Shown here: positions 21,762 through 33,282 of the stretch, piece after piece
Layout of the letters: every line of letters begins with the position of its first letter
Numbering within the stretch: the stretch's first letter is position 1
Assembly: GCA_963854835.1 (NCBI GenBank)
Contig: OY978527.1
Span: 28,274,029 to 28,338,028, forward strand
Origin: Megamerina dolium
Lineage: Eukaryota > Arthropoda > Insecta > Diptera > Megamerinidae
Reading direction: 5' to 3'
Length of the DNA stretch: 64,000 bases
Translations under genes and position numbers: made by a program
Notes under the pieces: generated by a model
Databases searched by the model: none
Seen by the model: only the letters and a program-made list of their open reading frames with translations
Told to the model about the DNA's origin: nothing

Positions 21762-22633
21762 ATGCCAGCTCTCAATCTCTTCAAAGCTGCCGCGGAAGAG
21801 ATTCTTGAATTTGATGGCTATTTTCATTCCATCAACCCGGAGAGTCATACAAAATGTATCTTGGAAGCACAGAAAAAGCAATTCCAATCCCTATGGAGTG
21901 ATTGCAAGAGGGCATATCACTCTCTCATAACAGAGGAAGTAGCTAAAGATGTTGACGTTAGTCAAATTAAAGAGGCATATAAAGAGTGCCTAACCTCATA
22001 TGTCCGGTGCCTCTCTGCAAGCAACGCTCATCTCCACGAGCTGAGTTCCGAAGTGGCACCCCGCAGTGTCGTCTTCTCCTGCAATTCCGCATCCACCCGT
22101 TGAAAGAGTAATTAATGAATATTCATTTCATTCATTATTACGATATGAATATTCATATCGTAATAACCCCCGGTTATCCCCACTAGAGAAATTGTATCAC
22201 TTACTCCAAAAAACCCGTGGAGAGCCGCATAGCAGCATTAAGTCGACTCCCCTGACTAATGATGGCTTCGCGCTCGCTTGGTACAATCTTAAACACCGGT
22301 ACGAAAACAAGAGGATACTTATAAATATACAGTTAAATACACTTTTCGGGCTACAATCGGTTACGAATGAAACCAGCCCCAATTTAAAGTGCTTACATTA
22401 CATTTACCTTTAACGATTGCATCACAAACTTGAAACTTTTGAACAATGACACGAGTCACTGGGATGCAATTTTCGTGTACTTGTGTTCAACAAAACTCCC
22501 CGATACAACCTTGTGTCTATGGGAGCAATCGTTGAAGGATAAGCGTGAAATTCCTAAGTGGAGCGATTTTGACGCTTTCTTAACTGAGCGTTATCAGACA
22601 CTGGAGTCTGTTTCAGATATACGATTTTCTTAA
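21762..22633 (+). pseudogene. BEL/Pao Gag remnant
   Basis: The start MPALNLFKAAAEEILEF and the following helical segment fit the N-terminal Gag region of BEL/Pao elements. Further on, LSPLEKLYHLLQKTRGEP, SSIKSTPLTNDGFALAWYNL and HRYENKRILINIQLNTLFGL form the conserved core (DUF1759-like). WDAIFVYLCSTKLPDTTLCL, then WEQSL and IPKWSDFDAFLTERYQTLE, come next. Frame changes occur at about 22070 and 22400, and a perfect palindrome (22135-22166) sits inside the coding region. Gag would form the virus-like particle in the cytoplasm. This copy is broken. Confidence 0.8.
22135..22166. repeat. Perfect 32-bp palindrome in BEL gag
   Basis: Two 16-base halves, TTATTACGATATGAAT and ATTCATATCGTAATAA, are exact reverse complements with no loop. 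It breaks the Gag frame, so it was added after the element inserted. Confidence 0.9.
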
Positions 22634-22634
22634 A

Positions 22635-23600
22635 TTGTCAATCGGTGAGAGATACAATATCGTAAAAAAGCACATCCTGTGTACAAACTGCCTCGCTAAT
22701 TCTCACTACTACAGTAACTGCAAGAGCTTGTTCACGTGCTCATTTTGCAGAAAACGCCATCACATCCTTCTTCACAGACTGAAAAACTCATCGAGCAGTC
22801 ATCGTGAAGAAACTTCTGTGCCTACTTCCGCTGCAACATCATGTGCACGATCTTGTCAGTCGTTCACGTCCCAGCTGCGAGCTGTTATTACTGAGAATCC
22901 TGACATAGCTTTGAATACAGCAAAATCTACAACAGCATATTCCACAGTGCTCCTTGAAACAGCACTGATATATATCCGACATCAGAACAAGACATTAAAA
23001 GCCCGTGCCTTGATCGACTCAGGCTCCGGAGCGACCTTCATGTCAGAACGCTTACGTAGCTTACGTTGCGCCTCCCTGTTTGCGATGTTCGAACTGAAGT
23101 CACCGGCCTGAATGAAGTAGTTACGGCACATCCAACGAAAAAGTGTTCATTGGTGATCGGATCACCGATTGACCCGAGTTTTTCATTGAAAGTTGATACT
23201 TTCATATTAGAGAAACTTACGGGAAAACTCCCATCACATTCGATATCTGCGAACTTACATAAAGAGCTCTCTGGTTTACTATTGGCAGATGAAAATCAAC
23301 ACAGAAGTTCCCTGTGGATTTAATATTAGGAGCTGATATGTACTCCTCACTGGTACTCGAAGGAGTGAAAACGGGTATTCTTGGAAGTTTGATTGCACAA
23401 AACACCGATTTTGGATGGATACTTACTGGTCGTTATACGAAATCACAATCATATAGAGCAGTTTCTTCATTTCATACCATAATAAATTTTGAAAAACTCC
23501 CCTGTTCGTCTCATGATGCTCGAAGCAATACGATTCAGATGCAATTCAGTAGTCGACAACATCCGAAATGTCCCGATAACTCCCCATCAACCATGTTACT
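22635..23600 (+). pseudogene. BEL/Pao zinc-knuckle and protease remnant
   Basis: The segment begins with a Cys/His cluster (HILCTNCLANSHYYSNCKS, then CSFCRKRHHILLH) typical of BEL Gag zinc knuckles. A retropepsin-like stretch follows: KARALIDSGSGATFMSERL at about 23000-23060 carries the D-S-G active-site signature, and LILGADMYSSLVLEGVKTG, then IAQNTDFGWILTGR (about 23318-23430), is the conserved flap/C-terminal region. Frames change at about 23080 and 23310. No reverse transcriptase or integrase core follows, so most of pol is deleted. Confidence 0.8.
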
Positions 23601-23647
23601 TCGATGAATACTGCAATTAAAAATACACGCTGCCCGCTATGTAAGAC

Positions 23648-24437
23648 ATGCACCCCCTACGACAATGCACCGAGTTTTCCAAACTTACGGTGGAAGAGAG
23701 AATACTCTTTCTCCGTCAGTATCAAATTTGCTTAAAGTGCTTGGCAACATCGCATACCCTTGCCAGCCGTCATAGCGAACACGCCATGACCCGAGAGCAC
23801 AGCAGAATGTTAGATGATAGATCTTACAGATCACAGATCTATCTGAGTTTAGAATATTATAGCAATCTCGACAATATAGAATTATTAATGCTGCAAGCGC
23901 TCTACGAGTCTAGGTTTGTAAACTATGTTGACTTGCCGAACCCTTTGATCTGGTACGACCAGCCCTGATAGAACCTATTCATCTGAGATGGTGTGATCCA
24001 ACCCGATCCACTGACTAATCAATATTGGACAACACTCTAAAATCAACACTACAATCAACAGTCATCAATCAATATCCCACATCAGTGCTCATCATTCAAC
24101 ACATGTCATCTCTCCCTAAGGATTTCGTCCAAATCCCTACAGCAGACTTAATGGTTCCTACTACCATGATGAGTTTCGAACCACACTCTATGAACTTGAC
24201 CACTTTTGCCGCTATTGTCGAGCTTGGCAACCCTTTGCACATCTTTGAAGATCGAAAAGCATCCGCATTGAAGCGGCCAATCTAACGATATCCCGTTTGT
24301 GATATTATCCACGTGCTGTATGCGTTCCTGCATTGAATTTGTAATGTGCTCCTGTACTTGTACATCAAATATTTGAATTGTGCTTCCCACCCTAAGCATT
24401 GCATCTCTTTTGCAGTATTCCTGCAAGGGGGGCGGAA
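23648..24437 (+). pseudogene. BEL/Pao 3' remnants and polypurine tract
   Basis: A second Cys/His-rich fragment (LFLRQYQICLKCLATSHTLA, then SRHSEHAM) resembles another BEL zinc knuckle, so it may come from a duplicated or related copy. From 24025 an open frame of 86 codons has no recognised domain. The purine run AAGGGGGGCGGAA directly before 24438 is a good polypurine tract for the 3' LTR. Confidence 0.55.
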
Positions 24438-24762
24438 TGTCTACGCCTGATTGTGATACGCGTACACTGCTCTGTAAAAATAAATTTGTTTGTTAACTGT
24501 GTTGGCAACATTGGTTTTACCAATTCTCCGTTGCCATGTTAACTTGTTTTTATTATTATTACTTCTCAAGTGATATCTACTTTTTTATCTCCCCGTTTTC
24601 TCTCTCTCTCTCATAATAAAATATTGTATAATATTATAAAATAAAAACTGAAATAAATTAAATTAAAACATATTATATCATACAAGTGTTAGTTGAACAA
24701 TAAATAAATTGTTATACATTAAACCGAAAAATTGAGTGCGTTATTGTGTATACTATTTTAGA
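24438..24762 (+). repeat. BEL/Pao 3' LTR
   Basis: Starts TGTCTACGCCTGATTGTG right after the polypurine tract and ends TACTATTTTAGA; the last bases have lost the CA end seen at 18273. It contains the shared CTCTCTCTCTCATAATAAAA block with AATAAA. A SINE begins directly at its end. Confidence 0.85.
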
Positions 24763-25062
24763 TGTGGGTGCCGTAGCTCAGTCGTTAGTGTGTTGGCCTG
24801 CTGATCTGTAGGTCGTGGTTCAATCCCCGGCTGATGCATAACAAATTTAATATCGAAAAGATTTTTCTTTCGAGCGGTACCCACCTGTCGGCAAGCAATT
24901 GGCAATTCTTCCGACAGTAACAACTTGCCATGAAAAAGCATCTAAAAGAACTCTGTGACAAAGCTCAGAAAAAGTGATGTCACAAGTGTTCTGCCGTTCG
25001 AAACCGGCTAAAATATGTATGTCCCTTCTAATACTGTCCAAAATTTAACATGCACAACAGTA
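24763..25062 (+). mobile_element. tRNA-derived SINE (best-preserved head)
   Basis: It begins TGTGGGTGCCGTAGCTCAG with pol III box A (TAGCTCAGTCGTTAG) and box B (GGTTCAATCCC) at about 24818. This is a tRNA-like head of about 75 bases with an anticodon-like loop CTGATCT. A unique body follows (TTTTTCTTTCGAGCGGTACC, CTGTCGGCAAGCAATTGG) and ends near GCACAACAGTAACG. The terminal hairpin and T-run seen at 31695-32035 are missing. The position is directly at the end of the BEL LTR. Confidence 0.85.
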
Positions 25063-25282
25063 ACGCTGCCATTTTGTATTGAAATCAATAACAACTAGAC
25101 ACTATGACCCTCTCTGAAACATCGACCTATGGTGTCATTTAACAACACTCTGCTTTGTCTCAATATAGACGCAAAAACATTTGCATTTTCTTTTCATGTT
25201 TGTATGTTTTCTTAATGTCTCTTGAGGTTTCGTTCCAGTTTACACTCGCAAAAATGTTTCTCGGCGATATGTCAACTCGTTT

Positions 25283-25437
25283 GTATTGCAATAAAACACT
25301 TGTTCAAAAATATTTGTTAAAACATAGATACGCAATCTTGAAAAAACATTTTATTTTTGTCATATATAAATATTATAATTATTCATTGTTCGAATTTTTT
25401 ATAGCGATTGGTTTAGATTAATAAATTTTATTCAAAT
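25283..25437 (+). repeat. Ty3/gypsy element A, 5' terminal repeat segment
   Basis: About 155 bp (GCAATAAAACACTTGTTCAA to TTTTATTCAAA) repeated at 35840-36000 with roughly 85-90 percent identity. AATAAA and the position outside gag and integrase indicate LTR sequence. The full LTR probably extends left to about 25090-25170 and right to about 25485, where a degenerate GTGACC (tRNA-Trp-type primer site as in CsRn1 elements) precedes gag. Confidence 0.65.
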
Positions 25438-25513
25438 TTGCTACAAATTAGTATTTCATTTTTATATGTGTTAAATTTAATAAAATTTGTGACCACTTCA
25501 ATTGAATTATTAA

Positions 25514-26190
25514 GATGGCATTTTTTCATAGCCCCTCAACTCGCGAATCGAGTGATAACCAACAACAGGATGTAATCGCTACTGATTTGTCGCAAACGCT
25601 GTCAACACCTCAGCGTAATTAAAGCATATTAAAGCGTTTGCTCAGCTTACAATTTCTTGGAGATTAGCAACCAGCACAGTTTTTGAGAATTATTCAAAGC
25701 CTTGGGCGTGGTTAAGTTGGTGACAATGTCATTAAATCACTTTTCTTGGAACAACTTCCAAGTTCGTGTAATACTCAGTATAAGTGAACAGAGCGACATT
25801 CACAAACTAGCAGAGCAACCCGACAAAATTATGGACATGGCTGGCTCATCTAGCTAATATCAGTGTTATTTCCGGTTCACTTGAGGCTTCTGCATTTGAT
25901 TAACTACCTAAACAAGTGGCAGAGCTCGAGAAGAAATTTGAAGCAATCAATCGCAGTAGGAACAATCATTGTGTACAAAGTACATCCCACAACAGATAAA
26001 AAGAATTGGGAGAATCGCGCATATTGCTAGTATCATAGGAGACTTGGTGACAAGGCAAATAAATGTATACCTCCATGTGCTTATGGTTCAAAAAACTAAT
26101 CAGCGTATCGAACCTAACGGCCTCCGATCTCGCAAATTCCACTTCCGGTCGCCTGTTTATTAGCGATAGATCAACTAAGAAAATTGTTTA
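25514..26190 (+). pseudogene. Ty3/gypsy element A: Gag and start of protease
   Basis: It starts MAFFHSPSTRESSDNQ, then breaks. A CsRn1-type Gag core is readable in pieces: LRIIQSLGRG, GDNVIKSLFLEQLP and DIHKLAEQPDKIMDMA. A knuckle of the Cys-His-Cys type lies around 26015-26080 (YHRRLGDKANKCIPPC, with damage). The segment LANSTSGRLFISDRSTKK leads into the protease, where a mariner interrupts at 26190. The protease resumes at 33283. Several shifts and stops are present. Assignment to the CsRn1/Mag side of Ty3/gypsy is inferred from Gag order and the tRNA-Trp-like site. Confidence 0.65.
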
Positions 26191-26281
26191 CCAGGCGTAG
26201 AAGCGTTAAAAAAACACATTTTTTTTTTCATAGAGAGCCAAAAATTAATTTATTCAAAGTATTTGCCCTCAAAAGAATTCC

Positions 26282-26760
26282 TCATTTTTTCGAGGCAAAC
26301 CACTCGTCAAGCCATTTTCCGACGTCTTCATACGAATTGAAGTGCTGTTCGGCGAGCTCGTGACCCATCGACGAAAACAGGTGATAGTCAGAAGGGGCCA
26401 GGTCTGATGAATAAGCGGGATGAGGTAGCACCTCCCAATTGAGTGTGTCCAAGTAGTTTTGGACCAGTTTTGACGTGTGCCTTTTTTCACTCAAAGCACG
26501 GTGCAATTTCACTAGTTGTTGATGGTAGCGGTGAGCATTGACAGTTTCACCAGGTTTCAACAGCTCGTAGTAGATGACACACTGCTGATCCCACCAAACG
26601 CACAGCATCGTCTTGCGTCCAAAGTGATTTGGTCTTGGGAAAGAAGTTGCTGGTTTCCGATAGCGCACTGTCACCATAGGCCGTCACAAGCATTCGATGC
26701 GACTCAGCAGCAGATTTCTTCAAATTGAAGCAAAAAAGTAGAGCTTCCCGCATATGCTTT
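26282..26760 (-). pseudogene. Mariner transposase remnant
   Basis: On the - strand it starts after the LINE junction with MREALLFCFNLKKSAAESHR (the usual mariner N-terminus; the ATG and first residues, MSSFVPEKK, are at about 33218-33190 beyond the LINE). After a large central deletion it jumps to FGRKTMLCVWWDQ, then HTSKLVQNYLDTLNWEVLPH, and ends SDLAPSDYHLFSSM. The first catalytic Asp motif and the HDN motif are lost. It is the same family as 8494-9310. Confidence 0.85.
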
Positions 26761-27201
26761 TTTTCAGAAGGGCAGATGGCAACTCTGTATTGTGATAGTC
26801 AAGTGTTAACTGAGGTCCCATAATAGCTTAATTTTACCACGGATATATTGAGATACACGGTTGTTGCAGTGGTTGAAGCGGAAGCGGCGTTCGTAAGGAC
26901 TGTTGGTGAGGTGGTGAAACGGCCGGAGGAGTGAGTTTGGCGTGAATCAGCTAACTTGAAAATATTTTCCTTAGCAGTGTACTCTTTTGGCATTCCCTTT
27001 TGAACGCTTATACGCGCGGATCAGTGTATTGATAACTAAAGGACAAAGGCGCCATATAGCGGAATATCCACGCACTACGATAATTGGTTGATGAATTGAC
27101 TAACTGTGGTGAAATATCGGCCTATAAAAGAAAAAGGTTACCAGCTAGAATAAAAAAAAAAGCAGCATACGCCTAGGTCAAGCAATGCTCCAAAAAGGAA
27201 A

Positions 27202-27977
27202 GTGGGGGAGACATCGCCAGATTTGTCGTTGCATGACATAATGGCCGCTATACGAGGTGTGGAACATAGTTTTGACCGGAAGTTAAAAAATTTAGCGTCA
27301 AAGGAGGACATTCACGAATTAAGGCAGACAGTCAGAGCACAAATTGAAAGTTTGAGAACTGAAAACGAAATTTTGAAGCAGAAACTCAGCCAATTGGAAC
27401 GAGATAGAGAGCTGAACAGAAACGAATTAAATCGGATAGTTAACCAAAGCAAAAGGAAGAAAGTTGTTGTGAAAGGTCTACCTGTAGGTCAATCACCAAA
27501 ATCGGCTGTCCAACATCTATGTAAGGAGAAACTTAAACACAGCATATATGTAAAAGCTCTAGTGTGTCTGCAAAGCACGGAGGCTGTATGAAAAAAACAG
27601 CAAGATGGGAGTGATAGCAGAGCTTGAATCACTTGAAGTGGCAAGCAATGTCCTTAAAAACACCAACAAACTATCGGGTACGGCAATATTCATTGAACGA
27701 GACCTTAATGTAGAGCAACAACAACACACTGCTGCAGTTGAAGAACGAGCTTTTGGCGCTTAACAATTCACATAAAATAACCGTGAGAAATGCTAGCATG
27801 AGAGTGGACAACAAATGGATGGAATACAATGGCAACAAAATTTTGATGTGTAACGGGCAACCTGCTGAAAGAGTACTCGTAACTATATATGGTAGTAGTT
27901 TTAAGGAAATTAATATATGTTATGACTATCTTTTAGACAAAATTAAATCAAAAAACCAAATTATAAGATTGATATAA
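27202..27977 (+). pseudogene. LINE B ORF1 (coiled-coil RNA-binding protein)
   Basis: ORF1 proteins coat LINE RNA. The frame opens MGETSPDLSLHDIMAAIRGV, then passes through a coiled-coil heptad stretch at residues 45-85 (IESLRTENEILKQKLSQLER) and a basic patch (SKRKKVVVKGLP). After a shift at about 27590 the sense continues IFIERDLNVEQQQ and, from 27738, MKNELLALNNSHKITVRNAS and ends near 27977. The layout (coiled coil, then a short alpha/beta domain) matches insect LINE ORF1 proteins with an L1-like RNA-binding domain. At least two frameshifts are present. Confidence 0.65.
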
Positions 27978-28457
27978 GGAAAAGAAAGCAAGAAGCTAAG
28001 AAAGATTTAGAAACAAACTTGACTGTAAAAAGCACCGGTGATGAGTATACAGAACGATTAAAGAAGAATGAGATTAACTTCAATATTAGCGAGCTAGTGG
28101 GGGCAACTTATATGGTATTAGAAAGAAGTTGAGAGAAGTTGAAGTTGGATATTCGTTCAAGTATATAGACGAATTAGATGTAGTTGAGATTGTGGTGTCC
28201 GGGAGGGTAATAAATATAATTCCGTTGTATTTGAATAGTAGTAGTTGGAAAGAATATTTTGAAATTGTGAAACAAAGTTTCCAGCAGAATGACGTTATTA
28301 GGGTTTATAGTGATCGTTGATCGGTGACTTAAATATACGAACTGGAGAGTTACAAGTAAACATAGAAGACATTTTTAAAAATGGCATTGTGGAAGGTAGA
28401 ACATGTAGAAATTCAAAAGACAAAGTAATTAATAAGAATGGTAAACAATTTATAAAC

Positions 28458-29952
28458 TAATTTATATGCCTATCCAACGTTAAATTCAATTGCTCTACAC
28501 ATTCTTTGCTACAAATAGTAAAATCGCTCATAATGTCAAAAATCAACTTCGGTCTAGTTTTTTATGGTTTCTGTAGTAAAACACTCCTAAATAAAATTAA
28601 AAGTACCCTCAACGCAGCGATCAGAACTGCTTTAGGTGCATTCCGCTCTACACCGATACACAACATGTTTTTCGAAGCTAATTTCCTCACTCTTGAGAAT
28701 CAAAGACAATTACTCCTTAGCAAAATAAGTAAATCAATTCTTTACAGTCGCGATACGCCCTTATTCAACATCATAAAAAAAATTATAAAAACCCATACCA
28801 TACAGAAAATCCCTTCAACATTATCAAGAGCAATACGGACCTGCTCTCAGTTGAATATACCAATTTTGCCATTTAAAATCACGACAGCTCATCTCCCTCC
28901 ATGGCATCTCAAGCCATCATCAATCAATACACAACTCCATAGATTCAGCAAATCCTCTACACTTCCTTTTCATTTCCGATCATTATTCTTTGGGATAAGG
29001 GATCAGCTACCCAATTATTATTTTATCTACACAGACGGCTCAAAGTCACACGGAATCACAAGCTACAGCATTACAGACGAAAGCAAATTTATTAAAGTGG
29101 GAATTCTTCCTGAATACAGCTCTGTATTTTCAGCAGAAGTTATCGCCATCTACGAAGCTATTAACTACGTTAAGAACAGGCAAGGCAACTTTGCAATATG
29201 CTCCGACTCACTTTCTTACCTTAACGCCATATTTAATATTCTAAATAATGATTTTTATACTACCCACATTAGAAATTTCTTAATCGACAAATTTCCAAGA
29301 ATCATTCTAATTTGGGTCCCATCACATGTTCAAATAGAAGGCAACGAGGTCGCTGACCGCGCCGCAAAATACGCTTGCTCTGCCCCTGTTATATCTACTC
29401 CCAACTACAACTTCTCTGATATCAAATATCACCTAAAGCGTCACCATTCTAACTCTAATAAGAAAATTTGGAACACTACCTCGAATTGGTACAAGGATAT
29501 AAATGCAGACCGCATACATCTTCACTACTATTTACCTGAAACAATAAACAGATTGGACAGTATCAAAATAATCCGCCTGAGATTAGGCCATACGAAATTA
29601 TCCCATGGGTATTTGATGAGAATTGAGGCCAATGCCCTATGTAATTGCGCTTTCGAAATCCAAAATAGCCGGCTATTACATTACCTACGTGAATGTCCAG
29701 AGTATCATACCTTTCGCCGCGATGATCCTTTAAACCTCCTCTCTAACCCTTCCCCGACTAATATTGAAGAAATATTAAAGTTCTTAAAAGCTTCCAGATT
29801 GTATTACCAAATATAGTAACTGTCGTATTTTAACTCTCTCCTTTCATCCATAAGCAGCTGAAGGCCATTGCTGCTATTGCTGCTACACCCTCAATTAGGT
29901 ATTAATTTAGTTAATACTCTAATTCTGTCAAATAAATAAATAAATAAATAAA
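28458..29952 (+). mobile_element. 5'-truncated I-type LINE inside LINE B
   Basis: 1495 bp between TATAAAC duplications at 28451-28457 and 29953-29959. It ends in an (AAAT)n tail. It carries only the end of reverse transcriptase and an RNase H domain, so it is heavily 5' truncated. Confidence 0.85.
28506..29816 (+). pseudogene. I-clade LINE ORF2 C-terminus with RNase H, open frame
   Basis: 436 codons without a stop, but this is only the 3' third of an ORF2. Residues 1-160 are the post-catalytic thumb/connection region of the reverse transcriptase (MSKINFGLVFYGFCSK). An RNase H domain follows at about residues 175-295: YIYTDGSK-type start (YFIYTDGSKSHG), FSAEVIAIYEAI, CSDSLSYLNAI and the end WVPSHVQIEGNEVADRAAKY. 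These carry D, E, D, D catalytic positions. RNase H within a LINE places it in the I/R1-like group. The C-terminus has a Cys/His motif (LCNCAFEIQNSRLLHYLREC). The open frame suggests a young insertion, but no start or promoter exists. Confidence 0.85.
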
Positions 29953-31694
29953 TATAAACTTCTGTGAAGATAATGAACTTGTAATTTTAAACGGAATGAC
30001 GAATAGTGATGAATGTGGAAAATTTACGTATATTAGTGGTTTAGGTCAATCAGTCATCGACATATGTACCATATCCCTGGACTTATTAAAATTTGTGCAT
30101 GAATTTGCAGTGGATTACCAAACGTGGTCAGATCATATGCCGATCGTTGTGACAATGAAGCTACCATCGAAAGAAAACGAGTTTAAAAAACCAAATAATC
30201 TTTTACCAAAATTAATGTGGGACAATACGCAAGTGCACTTGTTTAACAGTAGGCTTATAAATAATCTACACAAGAAAATGATGGTGAAAAGTGAGCTAGA
30301 ACTTGAGGATTATGTAGATGTTATTTCGACTTCAGCACTTTGCAAACAAACCACAGGGCAGCTATTGAAGAAATCAAAAGGGTTTAATTGGAAATGTCAG
30401 GTAGCTAGAAAGTCATCCTTTAAGTGGCTGAGAATATTCAATAAAACACAAAACAATGACGATAAGTAAGAATATATACGTGCTAACACTAAATATAAAG
30501 AAGTATGTGAAAGAAGCTCGAAAGAATATTATGAAAACTTGGAGCGTAAAATAAATGAGGTGAGGGACAGAAAAGATTGGTGGAAGTTAGTGCAAGAAAT
30601 TCGTGGGTATGAAATAAATAAATGTTCGGAAATATCTCCTCGCGAGTTAGGCAATATTTTAAAAAACTTTTGAATCCGGTGCAGAACGGTGGAAACATGC
30701 ACTACGCAGTTTTGTTAATAGAAAATGATACTTTAAATAAACCAGTTACATCGGAGGAAATAGTTCTAATGTTAAATAAAACAAAAAATGGAAAAGCGCC
30801 ATGTTTGGATAGAGTTCCATATGAATTTTTTAGAAATGCGGATATAGAGTTTCTTGACGAATTAGCCAGGGCATATACAAGACTTTACAATAATGGACAA
30901 ATAGAAAAATCGTTCGAGACTAGCATTATATTCCCACTTTTTAAAAAAGGTGACAGTGGCATAGCATCAAATTATAGGGGCATATCGTTCATGAACTGCA
31001 TAGCTAAAATTATGCTGGGTATTTTAAATGACAGACTGACAAATTGGGCAGACAGCAATAACATTATAACCGAATATCAGGCGGGTTTTAGGAAAAAACA
31101 CTCCACGATTGACAATATATATAACCTTACATCAATCGTTCACTTAAAAATTAATGAAAAGAAGAAAGTGTATGCTTTTTTTGTAGATTTTAGGGCAGCG
31201 TTTGATAAGGTTCCAAGACAGTTACTGATTTACAAATTACATACTCTAGGCGTTTCAACAAAAATGGTAAGCTTCATAGAACAAATATAATTTAACACAA
31301 ATTCGGTTATATGGACAGGGGATGCTATATCAGACAAATTTAATATTTCTTCGGGTGTAAAACAAGGTTGCTTAATGTCTCCATTACTGTTTTCACTATA
31401 TTTCAATGACTTGCATGACAGTCTAGAGGAAGGGATATACATAGACGACTTAAATATACGACTACTATTATACACAGACGACATAGTAATACTATCAGAT
31501 GACATTACCAAACTACAAACCATGATAAATAATCTAGAAAAATATTGCGATACTTGGGATATGGAAGTAAACCTGACAAAATCCGCTATTATGGTGTTTA
31601 GGAAAGGAGACAGGTCATCAGGAAAAGAAAAATTGACTTTTAGGGGAGATAATGTAGAAATAACATCTGAGTACAATTATTTGGGAGTAATATT

Positions 31695-32035
31695 GTGTTC
31701 GCCTTCTGATCTGTAGGTCGTGGTTCAATACCCGGCTGATGCATAACAAATTTAATATCGAAAAGATTTTTCTTTCGAACGGTACCCACCTGTCGGCAAG
31801 CAATTGGCAATTCTTCCGACAGTAACAACTTGCCATGAAAAAGCTTCTAAAAGAACTCTGTGACAAAGCTCAGAAAAAGTGATGTCACAAGTGTTCTGCC
31901 GTTCGGAACCGGCTAAATAAGTAGGTCCATTCTAATACTGTCCAAATTTAAGACGCACAACAGTAATGGAAGAGAAGCTCGGCCAATGAGCCCTTTGGGG
32001 CTTTAAGTGCCACATATTTATTATTTTTTTTTTTT
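31695..32035 (+). mobile_element. tRNA-derived SINE inside LINE B
   Basis: 341 bp between TAATATT duplications at 31688-31694 and 32036-32042. The tRNA head is truncated and starts at GTGTTCGCC just before the anticodon-like loop. The body and the full 3' end are present: a short inverted repeat GAGCCCTTTGGGGCTTTAAG, then TTTATTATTTTTTTTTTTTT. It ends in T rather than A. Confidence 0.9.
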
Positions 32036-33282
32036 TAATATTTACACCGTAGCTAAGTTTCAAAAGGCATGTAGAGAATAGAAGTAGTTTAGCAAAGAAT
32101 AGTATAAACGCGACCTGGCGAGCATTTTTAACAAACAACCAGATAAAAATGTCTGCAAAGTGGAAATTGTTTTTAGCTGTAGTGAGAGCAGTGCAAAGCT
32201 ATGCAGCGCAGGTTTGGGGTTTTGCAATGTTCGATGAAGTAGACAAAGTACAAATGTATTTTCTGAAGAGAATATTGCGTCTTTCTGACAATACGCCATC
32301 TTATTGCCTTCTTTTAGAAACAAATATACCAAACAGCCATCTATACACTCTCGAACTGCACTTAGAATACATTTATAAAACATTATTCGAATACAAAGAC
32401 GACAGACTACCACATATACTAACTAAAAGGGTATTAGCAAAACAAATATTTTGGGCGTAGGCAATACAGGGTTTAGGAGAGAATTTGAATATAAATTGGG
32501 AACGGGCAACAGAAAATAATGTAATATGGAAACAAAATGTAAGGTTGCTACTAGAAAACTTAAACACTAAAAATAAAGAGAAAATGTTGAAAAGAACATT
32601 TAATAGTTCTCGTTTATATAAAGATCTGGATCACTGTGTTAGTAAGGGTTATTTAAATGATAATATGGACGCATACAAAATAATGCAGATTTTTAAATCC
32701 AGATGCGATTTAATTTACCTTGGCGGACATAGAAATCTCAGCTGCACTCTTTGTAATTTGAACGAAATGGAGAATATTACACACTTTTTCGGAAAATGTC
32801 CAATACTCAAACGAATTAGATATAGATATTTTGGAAAATATAGTTTAGATTTAACGGAAATAATTGACCTATTAAATGGGACAAAAGAATTTGGTTGGGA
32901 GGGTTTAGTTAAGTTCATCATTGGTGCTTTGACGTATAGAAAATTAATATTGAATGAGTATGTGTTATATTGCATGTGTTAATATATAAAATATTGATAA
33001 ATTTGATTAATTGGAATGTAGTATTTTATGTTATGTAATATTAGGTTTATCTCCGACAGACGTCTATATAGTCATTGTCGTATGTTCTTTAATTGTTTAT
33101 TTTGTATTGGTTCTTAATTTATAATTTGTAAGAATATTTTTAAATAAAGAACTAAATCTATCTATCTATCTATCTATCTATGCTTTTTTTCTGGCACGAA
33201 ACTAGACATGATTATACGAGGAAAAATGTATGTTGTTGTATGAAATAACATAATAGCTCGGATTTAACCTTGTACACCTGGT

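Larger units (their letters stand above)
28129..32982 (+). pseudogene. LINE B ORF2 (endonuclease/reverse transcriptase), in pieces
   Basis: Endonuclease pieces: 28129-28450, with GDLNIRTGE at about 28325, and 29960-30200, with DHMPIVVTMK. They are split by the RNase H LINE at 28458-29952. The reverse transcriptase begins near 30700: NKTKNGKAPCLDRVPYEFFR, NYRGISFMNC, EYQAGFRKKHSTIDN and FFVDFRAAFDKVPR. SGVKQGCLMSPLLF, then LLYTDDIVILSDD with the catalytic YTDD, lie at 31350-31510. A SINE splits the sequence after YNYLGVI. The C-terminal part resumes at 32043 and ends 32982, with a CCHC-like motif (CTLCNLNEMENITHFFGKC). There are several stops and shifts. Confidence 0.85.
26766..33178 (+). mobile_element. 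LINE B, full length, interrupted by a LINE and a SINE
   Basis: Inserted in the mariner with a TATGCTTTTTTTC target duplication at 26753-26765 and 33179-33191. The 3' tail is (TATC)n at about 33149-33180. Removing the RNase H LINE (28458-29952) and the SINE (31695-32035) leaves about 4.56 kb, with a 5' UTR of about 430 bp, ORF1 and ORF2. The clade is uncertain. Confidence 0.85.
26191..33281 (-). mobile_element. Mariner inside gypsy A, itself split by a LINE
   Basis: Left end CCAGGCGTAGAAGCGTTAAA at 26191 and right end (read inward) CCAGGTGTACAAGGTTAAAT at 33281, with TA at 26189-26190 and 33282-33283. Without the inserted LINE it is about 665 bp, so it was already internally deleted. Transposase pieces lie at 26282-26760 and 33192-33220. 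The gypsy protease frame is interrupted exactly at these TA sites. Confidence 0.85.

Noticed and set aside
24763..24840. True tRNA gene
   Set aside because: The head has pol III boxes but mispaired stems, is joined to a repeated body and recurs in dispersed copies; it is a SINE.
33149..33180. Independent TATC microsatellite
   Set aside because: It is the 3' tail of LINE B, directly followed by the target duplication.
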